NCBI GenBank assembly: GCA_026708055.1
Contig: JAPOVS010000043.1
Location: 58,628-122,627 of the forward strand
DNA length: 64,000 nucleotides
Reading direction: 5' to 3'
DNA from: a bacterium
GTDB lineage: Bacteria > Actinomycetota > Acidimicrobiia > Acidimicrobiales > CATQHL01
In this document: positions 8,169-16,882 of the stretch, in pieces
Layout: each line of letters opens with the position of its first letter
Numbering within the stretch: the first letter of the stretch is position 1
Program-made: the position numbers and the translations under genes
Notes under the pieces: generated by a model
What the model was told of the DNA's origin: nothing
The model's input: the letters and a program-made list of their open reading frames with translations, nothing else
Database searches by the model: none

Positions 8169-10694
8169 TCAGGCCCTGAGGCGGGTGTCGTCGGGGTCGA
8201 AGACGGCGCCGGTGCCGGCCACGCGCACCGGGAACAACTCGTTCATGTACATGACCTGGAGTTCGGTGCCCGCCTGGGCCAGTTCGGTCGGCAGGTATCC
8301 CATCAGCAGGTACTTGCCCACCGAGGGCCCGGGGCCGGCACTGGTGACCCTTGAGACCCGCCCGTGACTGTCGGTGATCCGCTCGCCGGCGGCGGTCAGG
8401 ATGGGCTCGTTGCCCCCCTGCATGTAACGCTCGCGGCCCTGCCGGTCGGTGTGGTCCTCGACGGTCAGCACGCACATCCGCACCTCGGGCGGACCGGCCT
8501 CGCGGGCCGCGACGTAGGGCTCCTTGCCGATGAAGTCGGCCGCCTTGACCCGCGGCCGTGCCAGGCCGGCCTCTTGGGGGTTGTACTCGCTCTCCAGTTC
8601 GGCGCCCATGAGGCGGTAGCCCTTCTCCAGACGACCCGACGTGCCGTAGACGCCGCCGCCGGTCGGCCGGATCCCCAGATCGGCGCCGGCAACCATGAGC
8701 GCGTCCCAGAGGTCCGGCCCGTCGTCCCACGCCGTGTAGACCTCCCAGCCGGTGTCGCCCACGTAGGAGATGCGGAACAGTTCGGCGGCGATTCGCCGGT
8801 TGCCGCAGTCCAACTCGACGCTCACGACCGAACCGTAGGGAGCGTCCCCCCACCCATGGTCACACAGGGCGCTCAGCACGGCCGGCGCGTTCGGCCCCCA
8901 CAGGCCGAGCGCGGTGATCTCCTCGGTGCGGTTGGAGAGGGTGACCGAGCCGTCGGTGGGCATGTGTCGCCGCGCCCAGAACTCATCGCGACCGCCGTCG
9001 AAGACGCCGGTCACGATGCGCACCTTCTCGTCGCCCGTGCGCATCATGGTGAGGTCGGAGTGGAAGCCGCCGTCGGGGGTCAGCCAGGGCGTGTAGACGG
9101 CGCGGCCCACCGGCACGTCGATCCGGTTCACGGCCAGCCGGTCGGCGTAGGTCACGGCTCCCGGGCCGGACAGCTCGAGGATCTGGAAGGCGCTGAGGTC
9201 GACCAGCCCGCATTTCTCCCGCAGGTTGAGGTGCTCGCCCATGGTGATGGGGCTCCACCAGCGGTCGTCCCACTCCACCTCCCGGTCCTCGAGGCCGTAG
9301 CGCTCGGTGAGGTCGGCGTTGGATGCGAACCACTGGGGCCGCTCCCAGGTGCGCGCCTGGAAGAACTCCGCTCCCAGGGACTGCTGGCGTGAGAAGTACG
9401 GGCTGACGCGCAGGTTGCGCCGGCTCTCCCACTGCTCGGAGGGGTGCACGATGCCGTAGGTCTTGTTGAAGTGCTCCGATGCCCGTGCCCGGATGTGGGT
9501 GTCGCTGCGCTCCTCGGGGTAGAAGCGGGCCACGTCGGCGCCGTGGGTGTCGATGACCCGCGGGTAGCCGAAGGTCATCCACTCGGCCACCACCTGGGCC
9601 ATTCCCGGTCCCTCCTTGACCCAGATGGCCGCCGCCGACCAGAGATTGCGCACCTCGGGAACCTCTCCGAGGCACGGCATGGCGTCGGGCGTCAGCGAGA
9701 GCAGTCCGTTGATGGCGTAGCGGATCTCGGCGTCGCCGAGCATGTCCATCAACTCGATGGCCTCCTCCATCTGCGGGTCGAAGTCGTCGGGCGTGAACGG
9801 CATCTCCGTGGGTGACAGGGCCGCCTCGTCGTTGGAGGGGATTTCGTCGGGATGGTGCAGGATCGGCCGGTGAGCGTACGATCCGACCTCCATCGAGCCG
9901 GCCGACTGGCGCTCGTAGCAGAAGGTGTCCATGTCGCGGACTATGGGGTAGCCGATCTCGTTGTTGGTCTCGGCGAGCACGTCGATCGGGCCCACGTCGG
10001 CCATCTGATGCACGGCGGGTACGAGCGGGATGTAGGCGCCGGCCATGTTGGCCACCCTGTTCGACCAGACGCCGCAGGCGATCACGACGTAGTCGGTCTC
10101 GATCGTGCCCTTGTCGGTGACCACCGATGAGACCGTGCGCGTGCCGGACAGGGGGCCGTCGACGGTGCCGATGTCGAGCACTTCGGTGTTGGCGAAGACC
10201 TGGCAACCGGCGTCGACCGCCAGTTGGCGCATGCGCGTGCCGGTCTCGAGGGAGTCCACGACCGAGACCGTGGGGCAATAGAACCCGCCCAGGATCACGT
10301 CGGTGTTGATGAACGGCACCAGTTCGCTGACCTCGTCGGGCGTGAGCAGGTGCGCCTCGATTCCCCAGGCGGTTGCCGAGGTCATGCGACGCTGGAACTC
10401 ATCCATGCGCTCAGTCGTGCGCGCCACCTCGATCCCGCCGGAATCGACCGACAGACCCAGGTCCCGGTACTGGTTCGCGCTCTGCTCGCCGAGCAGGCAC
10501 ATCTCCTTGTTGTGATCCACGGGGAAGATGAAGTTGGAGGCATGGCCCGTACTGCCGCCCGGGTTCGGCAGCGGACCCTTGTCGAGCAGCACCAGGTCAC
10601 CCCACCCGAGCTTCGCCAGGTGCCCCACCAGGCAGTTCCCCACGATCCCGGCGCCGATGACGACGCAGCGCGCCTTGGCGGGTACTTCGCTCAC
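8169..10694 (-). CDS. FAD-dependent N-demethylating dehydrogenase (dimethylglycine/sarcosine dehydrogenase-like)
   Basis: The 841-residue protein has the fused architecture of dimethylglycine and sarcosine dehydrogenases. An N-terminal FAD domain (CVVIGAGIVGNCLVGHLAKLG, STGHASN, VVIACGVWSN) is followed by the FAO_M linker and a GcvT-like tetrahydrofolate domain (FSRQQSLGAEFFQ, LVDLSAFQILELSGPGA, TGWEVYT, GRLEKGYRLMGAEL, DFIGKE). This family removes an N-methyl group, passes electrons to ETF and gives 5,10-methylene-THF when folate is bound. I prefer the GTG at 10694, with GGAGG six bases upstream, over a longer frame to 10778. The substrate (dimethylglycine, sarcosine or another N-methyl compound) is not determined by sequence. 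Confidence 0.9.
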   Translation of the reverse strand: MSEVPAKARCVVIGAGIVGNCLVGHLAKLGWGDLVLLDKGPLPNPGGSTGHASNFIFPVDHNKEMCLLGEQSANQYRDLGLSVDSGGIEVARTTERMDEFQRRMTSATAWGIEAHLLTPDEVSELVPFINTDVILGGFYCPTVSVVDSLETGTRMRQLAVDAGCQVFANTEVLDIGTVDGPLSGTRTVSSVVTDKGTIETDYVVIACGVWSNRVANMAGAYIPLVPAVHQMADVGPIDVLAETNNEIGYPIVRDMDTFCYERQSAGSMEVGSYAHRPILHHPDEIPSNDEAALSPTEMPFTPDDFDPQMEEAIELMDMLGDAEIRYAINGLLSLTPDAMPCLGEVPEVRNLWSAAAIWVKEGPGMAQVVAEWMTFGYPRVIDTHGADVARFYPEERSDTHIRARASEHFNKTYGIVHPSEQWESRRNLRVSPYFSRQQSLGAEFFQARTWERPQWFASNADLTERYGLEDREVEWDDRWWSPITMGEHLNLREKCGLVDLSAFQILELSGPGAVTYADRLAVNRIDVPVGRAVYTPWLTPDGGFHSDLTMMRTGDEKVRIVTGVFDGGRDEFWARRHMPTDGSVTLSNRTEEITALGLWGPNAPAVLSALCDHGWGDAPYGSVVSVELDCGNRRIAAELFRISYVGDTGWEVYTAWDDGPDLWDALMVAGADLGIRPTGGGVYGTSGRLEKGYRLMGAELESEYNPQEAGLARPRVKAADFIGKEPYVAAREAGPPEVRMCVLTVEDHTDRQGRERYMQGGNEPILTAAGERITDSHGRVSRVTSAGPGPSVGKYLLMGYLPTELAQAGTELQVMYMNELFPVRVAGTGAVFDPDDTRLRA

Positions 10695-10829
10695 GTCATG
10701 CCTCCGCGATCCGCAGGGCACTGGAGCGAGTGCCCCTTCCGTGTGCCTTCCGAGCGGACGCCGCTCCGATCCAGCCATGGGTCATAGGGCCGAAATCCCT
10801 GCTGCCGCGATCCGCTGCGTTCTGTAATA

Positions 10830-10852
10830 TGGAATCGTTCCAGAATACGGAA
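10830..10852. promoter_or_regulatory. Operator-like overlapping palindromes in the divergent promoter region
   Basis: TGGAA-TCG-TTCCA (10830-10842) is a perfect palindrome, and TTCC-AGAATAC-GGAA (10838-10852) overlaps it. They lie midway between the demethylase start (10694, minus) and the formate-THF ligase start (10947, plus). The half-sites resemble IclR-family operators, and an IclR gene lies in the same cluster. A similar ATTCCG/CGGAAT palindrome occurs at 60320. Confidence 0.55.
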
Positions 10853-10946
10853 CGCTGGTCAAGGCACCCTAGCGTGCTGACGCCCTGACCGGTGGTTGGG
10901 GGACCTACGATCGAGCCAACGACGGCCGGATACCGGAGGGGACTCC

Positions 10947-12644
10947 ATGGCATTTCCGTCAGATCTGGAGATCGCGTCGCAGGCCCGATTGCGGCCGCTG
11001 GAGGAGATCGCCGCGGGCGCCGGTATTCCAACCGAGAGCCTCGAGTTCTACGGCAAGGGCGCCGCCAAGGTCGACCTCAGCGCCGTCGAGGCCATGGTGG
11101 ACCGGCCGCGGGCGCGCTACGTCGTGGTCTCGGCGATCACGCCCACGCCGCTCGGGGAGGGCAAGACCACCACGACGGTCGGGCTGGGACAGGCGTTCCA
11201 GCACATCGGCCGCACGGCCACCATCGCCATCCGCCAGCCGTCGATGGGTCCCACCTTCGGCATCAAGGGCGGCGCCGCGGGGGGCGGCTACAGCCAGGTC
11301 GTGCCGATGGAGTTGTTCAACCTCCACCTCACCGGTGACATGCACGCCGTCACGGCGGCTCACAACCTGTGCTCGGCCATGGTGGACGCGCACCTCTACC
11401 ACGGCAACGAAGCAGGCCTGGACATCCACAACATCACCTGGCGCAGGGTTCTGGACGTGAACGACCGGGCACTGCGGAACGTGACCATCGGGCTCGGCGG
11501 GCGGCTCGACGGCGTCCCCCGCGAGAGCGGTTTCGACATCACCGCCGCCTCGGAGGTCATGGCGACCCTGGCGTTGTGCAACTCCCTGGCGGACCTGCGC
11601 GCCCGGCTGGGGCGCACCGTCGTGGGCTACACGTCCGCCGGGACGCCGGTGACCGCCGAGGAGATCGGCGTGGCCGGGTCCATGGCGGTCATCCTGCGCG
11701 AGGCGATCAAGCCCAACCTGATGCAGACCCTGGAGAACACGCCTGCACTCGTGCACACCGGGCCCTTCGGCAACATCGCCACCGGCAACTCCTCGATCGT
11801 GGCCGACCAGGTGGGCATCGCCATGAGCGACTTCCTGCTGACCGAGGCGGGGTTCGGCGCCGACATGGGCGCCGAGCGGTTCTTCAACATCAAGTGCCGC
11901 TACTCGGGGCTGGCGCCCGACGCGGCGGTGCTGGTGGCCACCGTGCGCGGCCTGAAGGCACACTCGGGCCGCCATCGCATCGTGGCGGGGCGGCCGCTGC
12001 CGGAGGCGCTGCTGGCCGAGAACCCCGACGAAGTGCATCTCGGCGGCGACAACCTGCGCAAGCAGATCCAGAACATCCAGCTGCACGGCTGCACGCCGGT
12101 GGTGGCCATCAACGCCTTCCCCGACGACCACCCCGCCGACCTGGCCGCCGTGGCCGAGATCGCGGCCGAGTACGGCGTCCGCGCCACGGTGACCACGCAC
12201 TTCGCCGACGGGGGCCGCGGCGCGGCCGAGTTGGCCGAAGCCACCGCCGAGGCGGCCGAGGAGGAGAGCTGCTTCGCGGTGCTGTACCCCGACGAGGCGT
12301 CCCTCACCGACAAGATCCATGCCGTCGCCACCAAGGTCTACGGAGCGGACGGCGTGGAGTACTCGGCGCAGGCCGCCAAACAGCTCGCGACCTACACAGA
12401 AGCAGGCTTCGGGCACCTGCCGGTGTGCATCGCCAAGACCCACCTGTCGATCTCCTCCGATGCCTCCTTGAAGGGGGCGCCGACGGGCTGGACGCTGCCG
12501 GTGCGCGAGGCGCGGGCCTCGGTGGGTGCGGGATTCGTGTACCCCATCTGCGGTGAGATGCGCACGATGCCGGGCCTGGGACGGGCCCCGGCGGCCAAGG
12601 GCATCGACATCGACGCCGACGGGAACATCGTGGGTCTGAGCTGA
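10947..12644 (+). CDS. fhs: Formate--tetrahydrofolate ligase
   Basis: The 565-residue protein is a full-length FTHFS. It has the ATP-binding loop TPTPLGEGKTTTTVGL, RQPSMGPTFGIKGGAAGGGYSQV, NLHLTGDMHAV, FGNIATGNSSI, GFGADMGAERFFNIKCR and the C-terminal GEMRTMPGLG. It activates formate to 10-formyl-THF with ATP, or runs in reverse. ATG 10947 is chosen because GGAGGG sits 7 nt upstream; an earlier in-frame start at 10896 lacks a site. Divergent from the demethylase, it would connect formate to the folate pool filled by demethylation. Its 3' end is partly repeated twice downstream. Confidence 0.97.
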   Translation: MAFPSDLEIASQARLRPLEEIAAGAGIPTESLEFYGKGAAKVDLSAVEAMVDRPRARYVVVSAITPTPLGEGKTTTTVGLGQAFQHIGRTATIAIRQPSMGPTFGIKGGAAGGGYSQVVPMELFNLHLTGDMHAVTAAHNLCSAMVDAHLYHGNEAGLDIHNITWRRVLDVNDRALRNVTIGLGGRLDGVPRESGFDITAASEVMATLALCNSLADLRARLGRTVVGYTSAGTPVTAEEIGVAGSMAVILREAIKPNLMQTLENTPALVHTGPFGNIATGNSSIVADQVGIAMSDFLLTEAGFGADMGAERFFNIKCRYSGLAPDAAVLVATVRGLKAHSGRHRIVAGRPLPEALLAENPDEVHLGGDNLRKQIQNIQLHGCTPVVAINAFPDDHPADLAAVAEIAAEYGVRATVTTHFADGGRGAAELAEATAEAAEEESCFAVLYPDEASLTDKIHAVATKVYGADGVEYSAQAAKQLATYTEAGFGHLPVCIAKTHLSISSDASLKGAPTGWTLPVREARASVGAGFVYPICGEMRTMPGLGRAPAAKGIDIDADGNIVGLS

Positions 12645-12814
12645 TGGGCGGCGGGGCGACATCGACTCCGACGGCCCGCATCATCGTGGGTCTGAGCTGA
12701 TGGACGCAATGGGCACCAGGCGCCAGGTCGTTCGGCCTGGGGGGTCGTCCGGGGCGGCCAAGGGCATCGATTCCGACTCCGACGGCCCGCATCATCGTGG
12801 GTCTGAGCTGATGG
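12591..12814 (+). repeat. Triplicated 3' end of the formate-THF ligase gene
   Basis: The terminal part of fhs ending ATCGTGGGTCTGAGCTGATGG recurs exactly at 12627-12647, 12683-12703 and 12794-12814. The third copy extends upstream to 12756 and repeats GGCCAAGGGCATCGA and following bases of the gene. The extra copies are non-coding, out of context, and occupy the whole gap before the MetF-like gene. Confidence 0.85.
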
Positions 12815-12823
12815 GCACGAACA

Positions 12824-13699
12824 GTGACCGGTAGCGCGCGTCGCCGGCGGCTCGCCGGTGAGGCACCGGAGCATCGGCTCGCCCGTCTGGCGGTCATCGA
12901 GGCGAGCGGCTTCGAGGTCATCCCGCTGCGCAGTCTGGACGCCGCGATCGAGTCCCTGCCTCCCGGTTCGCGTGTGTCGGTGACCGCTTCCCCCGTCAAG
13001 GGGATGGCGGCGACGCAGGAGATCACCGAGCGGCTGATCGCAGGCGGCCACGCTGCCGTCCCCCACATCTCCGCCCGGCTGGTTCGCGACCGCACGCACA
13101 CACGCGCCCTGGCCGCGTGGTTGCGCACCATGGGGATCGACGAGATCTTCCTCGTCGGCGGAGACGTCACCGAGCCGGGCCGCTACCACGACGCGCTGAG
13201 CTTCCTCACCGACCTGCTCGAGACGGACCACGGGCTGCGGCGTGTCGGAGTGACGGCCTATCCCGACGGGCATCCCCTCATCGATCCCGCCACCCTCCAC
13301 GAGGCGCTGAACGGGAAGCAGGATGTGCTTGCCGAGGCCGGGTTGGAGGGCTACTGCAGCACCCAGATGTGCTTCGACCCGGCGCGGATCGTGAGTTGGC
13401 TGAAGCGCGAGCGCCGGGGGGGCATGACCCTGCCGGTCCATCTCGGCGTGGCCGGCGTCGTCGAGCGAGCGAAGCTCCTCGGCATCGGGGTACGGCTGGG
13501 AATCGGCCAGTCGCTGCGCTACCTGCGCAAGAACCGCCGGGCCGTGACCCGGCTGATGATCGCGCCCCACTACGACCCCAATGACCTGCTCGTGCAGCTG
13601 AGCGCCCACATGGTCGCGTTGGACATCCGGGCGCTGCACATCTTCACTTTCAACCAGGTCGCGGCCACCGTCGCCTGGCGCGATCGGAGTCTGGACTGA
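12824..13699 (+). CDS. Methylenetetrahydrofolate reductase-like protein
   Basis: The 291-residue protein fits the FAD-binding MetF barrel: VSVTASPVKGMAATQEITERL, HISARLVRDRTHTRALAAWLRTMGIDEIFLVGGDVTEPG, GVTAYPDGHPLID, YCSTQMCFDPARIVSWL and LHIFTFNQVAATVAWR. The family interconverts 5,10-methylene-THF and 5-methyl-THF. The start is a GTG at 12824; the ATG at 12811 left by a duplicated fhs end is out of frame and stops at once. Following fhs in the same direction, it probably belongs to the same one-carbon transcript. Divergence from E. coli MetF leaves the electron donor and direction open. Confidence 0.85.
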   Translation: MTGSARRRRLAGEAPEHRLARLAVIEASGFEVIPLRSLDAAIESLPPGSRVSVTASPVKGMAATQEITERLIAGGHAAVPHISARLVRDRTHTRALAAWLRTMGIDEIFLVGGDVTEPGRYHDALSFLTDLLETDHGLRRVGVTAYPDGHPLIDPATLHEALNGKQDVLAEAGLEGYCSTQMCFDPARIVSWLKRERRGGMTLPVHLGVAGVVERAKLLGIGVRLGIGQSLRYLRKNRRAVTRLMIAPHYDPNDLLVQLSAHMVALDIRALHIFTFNQVAATVAWRDRSLD

Positions 13700-13842
13700 T
13701 CGTCCTCGGGCCGGAGTCCCCTGCGAGCCGGCTTGCCGGTCGCCGGTTTCCAGCCTCCGCCGGAACGACGTGTTGAGGGTCCTCGCGCCGTGGGGGAGGC
13801 CGTCAGCCGCGCCGGGCGGGGAGCGGTAGGCTGATCGCCGCC

Positions 13843-14637
13843 ATGGCTCCGGAAGAGAGAGAAATACCTACCAGCAGCGCTCGCGGAGGCGCCAACGGTG
13901 CAGCGGTCCTGACCTTCGACGGGGTCTCCAAGGTCTTTCCCGACGGAACGCACGCACTCGAGGGCGTCAGCTTCTCGGTGAGCCGAGGTGAGTTCGTGAC
14001 GCTGGTCGGGCCGTCGGGCTGCGGAAAGTCCACACTGTTGCGAATCGCCTCGGATCTGGACGGTGCCACGGGCGGGTCCGTGCAGGTGGACCGCGACCGC
14101 ATCGGGTACATCTTCCAGGATGCCACGCTCATGCCGTGGCGCACCGTCCTGGGGAACGTGGAACTGCTGGGCGAGTTGCACGGCTATTCCCGCGACCAAC
14201 GGCGTCGTCTCGCCAGGGCTGCCATCGACACCGTCGGCCTCGACGGGTTCGAGGGGCACTACCCCAAGGCTCTCTCCGGCGGCATGCGCATGCGCGCCTC
14301 GATCGCGCGCACGCTGACTCTCAATCCCCCGGTGTTCCTGTTCGACGAGCCCTTCGGGGCGCTCGACGAGATCACCCGCGAGAGGCTGAACGAGGAGACG
14401 ATCTCCCTGTTCATGCGCGAGCAGTTCGCCGCGCTGTTCATCACGCACTCCATCTATGAGGCCGTGTACCTCTCGACGCGGGTGCTGGTGATGTCGCCCC
14501 GGCCGGGGCGCATCGTGGCGAGCTTCGACATTCCCTTCGAGTATCCCCGTGCGTCCCAGTTGCGCTACGAGGCCAAGTTCGCGGAGTTGACCGGAGCCGT
14601 CTCGGCGGCGCTGCGCGGGTCTTTCGGCCACGGCTGA
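13843..14637 (+). CDS. ABC transporter ATP-binding protein, nitrate/sulfonate/taurine (SsuB/TauB) type
   Basis: The 264-residue ATPase has Walker A GPSGCGKST, Q-loop YIFQDATLMPW, signature LSGGMRMR, Walker B VFLFDEPFGALDE and H-loop FITHSIYEA. The Q-loop LMPW and the H-loop context are typical of NitT/TauT importers of oxyanions, sulfonates or pyrimidine precursors. No permease or binding protein of that family is adjacent, so its partners must be encoded elsewhere or were lost. The signature motif has MRMR in place of the usual QRQR. Confidence 0.9.
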   Translation: MAPEEREIPTSSARGGANGAAVLTFDGVSKVFPDGTHALEGVSFSVSRGEFVTLVGPSGCGKSTLLRIASDLDGATGGSVQVDRDRIGYIFQDATLMPWRTVLGNVELLGELHGYSRDQRRRLARAAIDTVGLDGFEGHYPKALSGGMRMRASIARTLTLNPPVFLFDEPFGALDEITRERLNEETISLFMREQFAALFITHSIYEAVYLSTRVLVMSPRPGRIVASFDIPFEYPRASQLRYEAKFAELTGAVSAALRGSFGHG

Positions 14638-14714
14638 CAGCCGCGGTCCCCCACCGCCGGGAGCGGACCCGGCGGCGGCGCTGCAAGCGACGATCACCCA
14701 AGCAGGAGGCAGGA

Positions 14715-15866
14715 ATGGAGACGGGCGTCTTCTTCTTCGGAGCGGTGGAGATGGACGACGCGGGGGCCGGCCCTCCGGTGCCCACCGATCGTCGCTACAC
14801 CTCCCAGGAGATGTGGTACGCGTCCGAGCGCATGCTCGACATGGGTGTGGCCGCCGAGCAGGCCGGATTCGATGTCTTCTGGCTCACCGAGCACCACTTC
14901 CAGTACGAGGGCTACGAGGTGCTGCCCAACGCGCTGCTCTTCGGGGCCGTGCTGGCCGAGCGCACCGAGCGCATCAAGATCGGGGCGCTGTTCAACATCG
15001 TGCCGCAGTGGCACCCGCTGCGCCTCGCCGAGGACTTCGCCACGATGCACAATCTCTCCGGCGGTCGGGGGGTGCTGGGCGTCGGGCGGGGCACGGTGCC
15101 CCGCGAGGCCGAACCGCTCGGCACGTTCGTCGGCAGTTTCGACAACCCCGACAAGGCCGATGCCGACCGCATCAACCGGGAGATGTTCGACGAGGCGCTC
15201 GACGTGATCCTGGCGGCCTTCGAGAACGAGACGTTCGCCTACCACGGCAAGTACTACGACCTGCCGCCCGAGGGCATTCCCGACCGGGGCGGCACGGTGC
15301 AGCACCTCACACTGGTGCCGCGCCCGCTGTATCCCTACGACGTCTGGCAGGCCGTGACGTCGCCGCCCACGCTGGAGTACGTGCCCCGCCGCGGCTGGGG
15401 CGGCGTCTTCTGGCTGCGCAACCACAACTTCATGGTCGACTGGTGGGGCCGCTTCGGCGAGTTCTACGAGAAGGAGCACGGCCGGACCCTGGCACCGGGC
15501 GAGAACCGCATGCTTGTGCTGAACGTGCGCGTGGCCGACACCCACGAGCAGGCGTTGCGGGACGCCCGCGACGGCCACGACGAGTTCTGGAAGTTCCTCG
15601 GCCCCTACGGCTGGAGCCGGGGCTACATGGCCGCGGACGGCCGACCGGCCGCACCCGGCCTGATCCCCACTCTCGAGGAATCCCTCGACCAGAAGGTCTG
15701 GATCGTCGGAACGGCGGAGGACGTGGCCGCGGGGATCGCCGACTACGGCGAGCGACTCGGTGGCCTGGAGCACCTGACGCTGTTCCCGAACTTCCCCGGT
15801 GAGACCTACGACGAGGCGGCCGAGCACGTCCTGCGCATCGGCGAGGAGGTGCTGCCGCTGCTGTAG
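14715..15866 (+). CDS. LLM-class flavin-dependent oxidoreductase (luciferase-like monooxygenase)
   Basis: The 383-residue protein is of bacterial luciferase type: an early EQAGFDVFWLTEHHF strand-helix, GALFNIVPQWHPLRLAEDFATM, GRGVLGVGRG and a C-terminal IADYGERLGGLEHLTLFP. It starts at ATG 14715 behind an AGGAGG. These enzymes use reduced FMN or F420 to oxidise small substrates; which cofactor is used cannot be decided. It follows the orphan ABC ATPase by 77 bp on the same strand. ABC uptake genes and flavin monooxygenases often pair in sulfonate-type scavenging, but here that is only a suggestion. Confidence 0.9.
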   Translation: METGVFFFGAVEMDDAGAGPPVPTDRRYTSQEMWYASERMLDMGVAAEQAGFDVFWLTEHHFQYEGYEVLPNALLFGAVLAERTERIKIGALFNIVPQWHPLRLAEDFATMHNLSGGRGVLGVGRGTVPREAEPLGTFVGSFDNPDKADADRINREMFDEALDVILAAFENETFAYHGKYYDLPPEGIPDRGGTVQHLTLVPRPLYPYDVWQAVTSPPTLEYVPRRGWGGVFWLRNHNFMVDWWGRFGEFYEKEHGRTLAPGENRMLVLNVRVADTHEQALRDARDGHDEFWKFLGPYGWSRGYMAADGRPAAPGLIPTLEESLDQKVWIVGTAEDVAAGIADYGERLGGLEHLTLFPNFPGETYDEAAEHVLRIGEEVLPLL

Positions 15867-15986
15867 CGGTGACGGCGGCCAGCAGGCCGGGCTGCGCACC
15901 TTGTGAGGCTGATCCGTCCGTTCTGACGTGGCCTCGCCGCCTGCTCGGGACGGGTCCGCGGACCCGTCGGCGCGAAGCGAGTGCCG

Positions 15987-16733
15987 CTAGTCGGCCTTCG
16001 AGTCCCCCAGCAGTTGCTCGTCCTCCTTGTAGATCCACACACCGAGGACCATGAGCCATCCGGTCGTCACGACGAGGAGTCCGGCAGCGGTCTGCACCAT
16101 CGACGAGTCCGGGAAGTGGTAGCCCAAGAAGGCGAGAAGGAGTCCGAGTCCGGAGATCAGCGCTATCCCGAGGTGCGCTTTCCGGCGTCTCCCCGCCCCG
16201 AACCTCAGTGCGAGACCGCACGCCAGCATGAGGTATCCGGCGAAGACCGTCAGGAGGATCACGTAGTCGAACGCAACGTCGAAGATGTTGACGACCTGGG
16301 CGTAACCGAAGTAGTCCTGATCGGCGATCCCTGGCGTTCGTCCGTACTTGATGACCTCGACCATCGTCATGTCACCCAATGCTCCGGCGACGCCCGCGGC
16401 AGCGCCGACCGAGATGGCCAGCAGCCCGGCTCTCGTCAGTGCCGTGGCCGGCGAGCGGCGCAGGCGGCTGGGCCAGAGCGCGGCGATTCCTCCCAGCATG
16501 GCGAGATGTCCGGCGACGTAGCCGATTGCGGTGATATGGGCCCATTCATCGTTGTCGACCTTCGCATCGAGCCTGCCCTGCATGAACGACTCCAAGTCGC
16601 TGCTGGGCGTCACGGGGGCGACGATGCCCTGACCTGGTGCCAAGACCCCCGACAGGAACGTCAGGAGCATCCCCCCGAACAGCAGCAGCCCGCACAGCTT
16701 GTACGAGTCCAACGACTTGACGTAACTCTTCAT
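15987..16733 (-). CDS. Hypothetical multi-pass membrane protein
   Basis: The 248-residue protein has about six hydrophobic segments: near residues 13-33, 66-86, 103-125, 150-175, 186-205 and 215-235. Between the first two lies a soluble loop with many acidic residues. I do not recognise a family. It stands alone, convergent with the flavin monooxygenase upstream and about 150 bp downstream of the permease gene 16883-17785 on the same strand. Confidence 0.75.
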   Translation of the reverse strand: MKSYVKSLDSYKLCGLLLFGGMLLTFLSGVLAPGQGIVAPVTPSSDLESFMQGRLDAKVDNDEWAHITAIGYVAGHLAMLGGIAALWPSRLRRSPATALTRAGLLAISVGAAAGVAGALGDMTMVEVIKYGRTPGIADQDYFGYAQVVNIFDVAFDYVILLTVFAGYLMLACGLALRFGAGRRRKAHLGIALISGLGLLLAFLGYHFPDSSMVQTAAGLLVVTTGWLMVLGVWIYKEDEQLLGDSKAD

Positions 16734-16882
16734 GTCATGCTCCCTTCAGCTGGGGTGGGCCGCGCCGCTCCAGTGCAAACGGTAGCACCGGCGGTAGGCA
16801 GCGCCGGGACGGCGCGGCGACCCCCGGCTCGGAACCGTGGGCGAGCAGCCGGCGGCGCTGTCGTAGACCCTCCCGGTCGCCC

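Noticed and set aside
10696..11031. Minus-strand frame in the divergent promoter region
   Set aside because: It covers the operator-like palindromes and the fhs start; composition is not protein-like.
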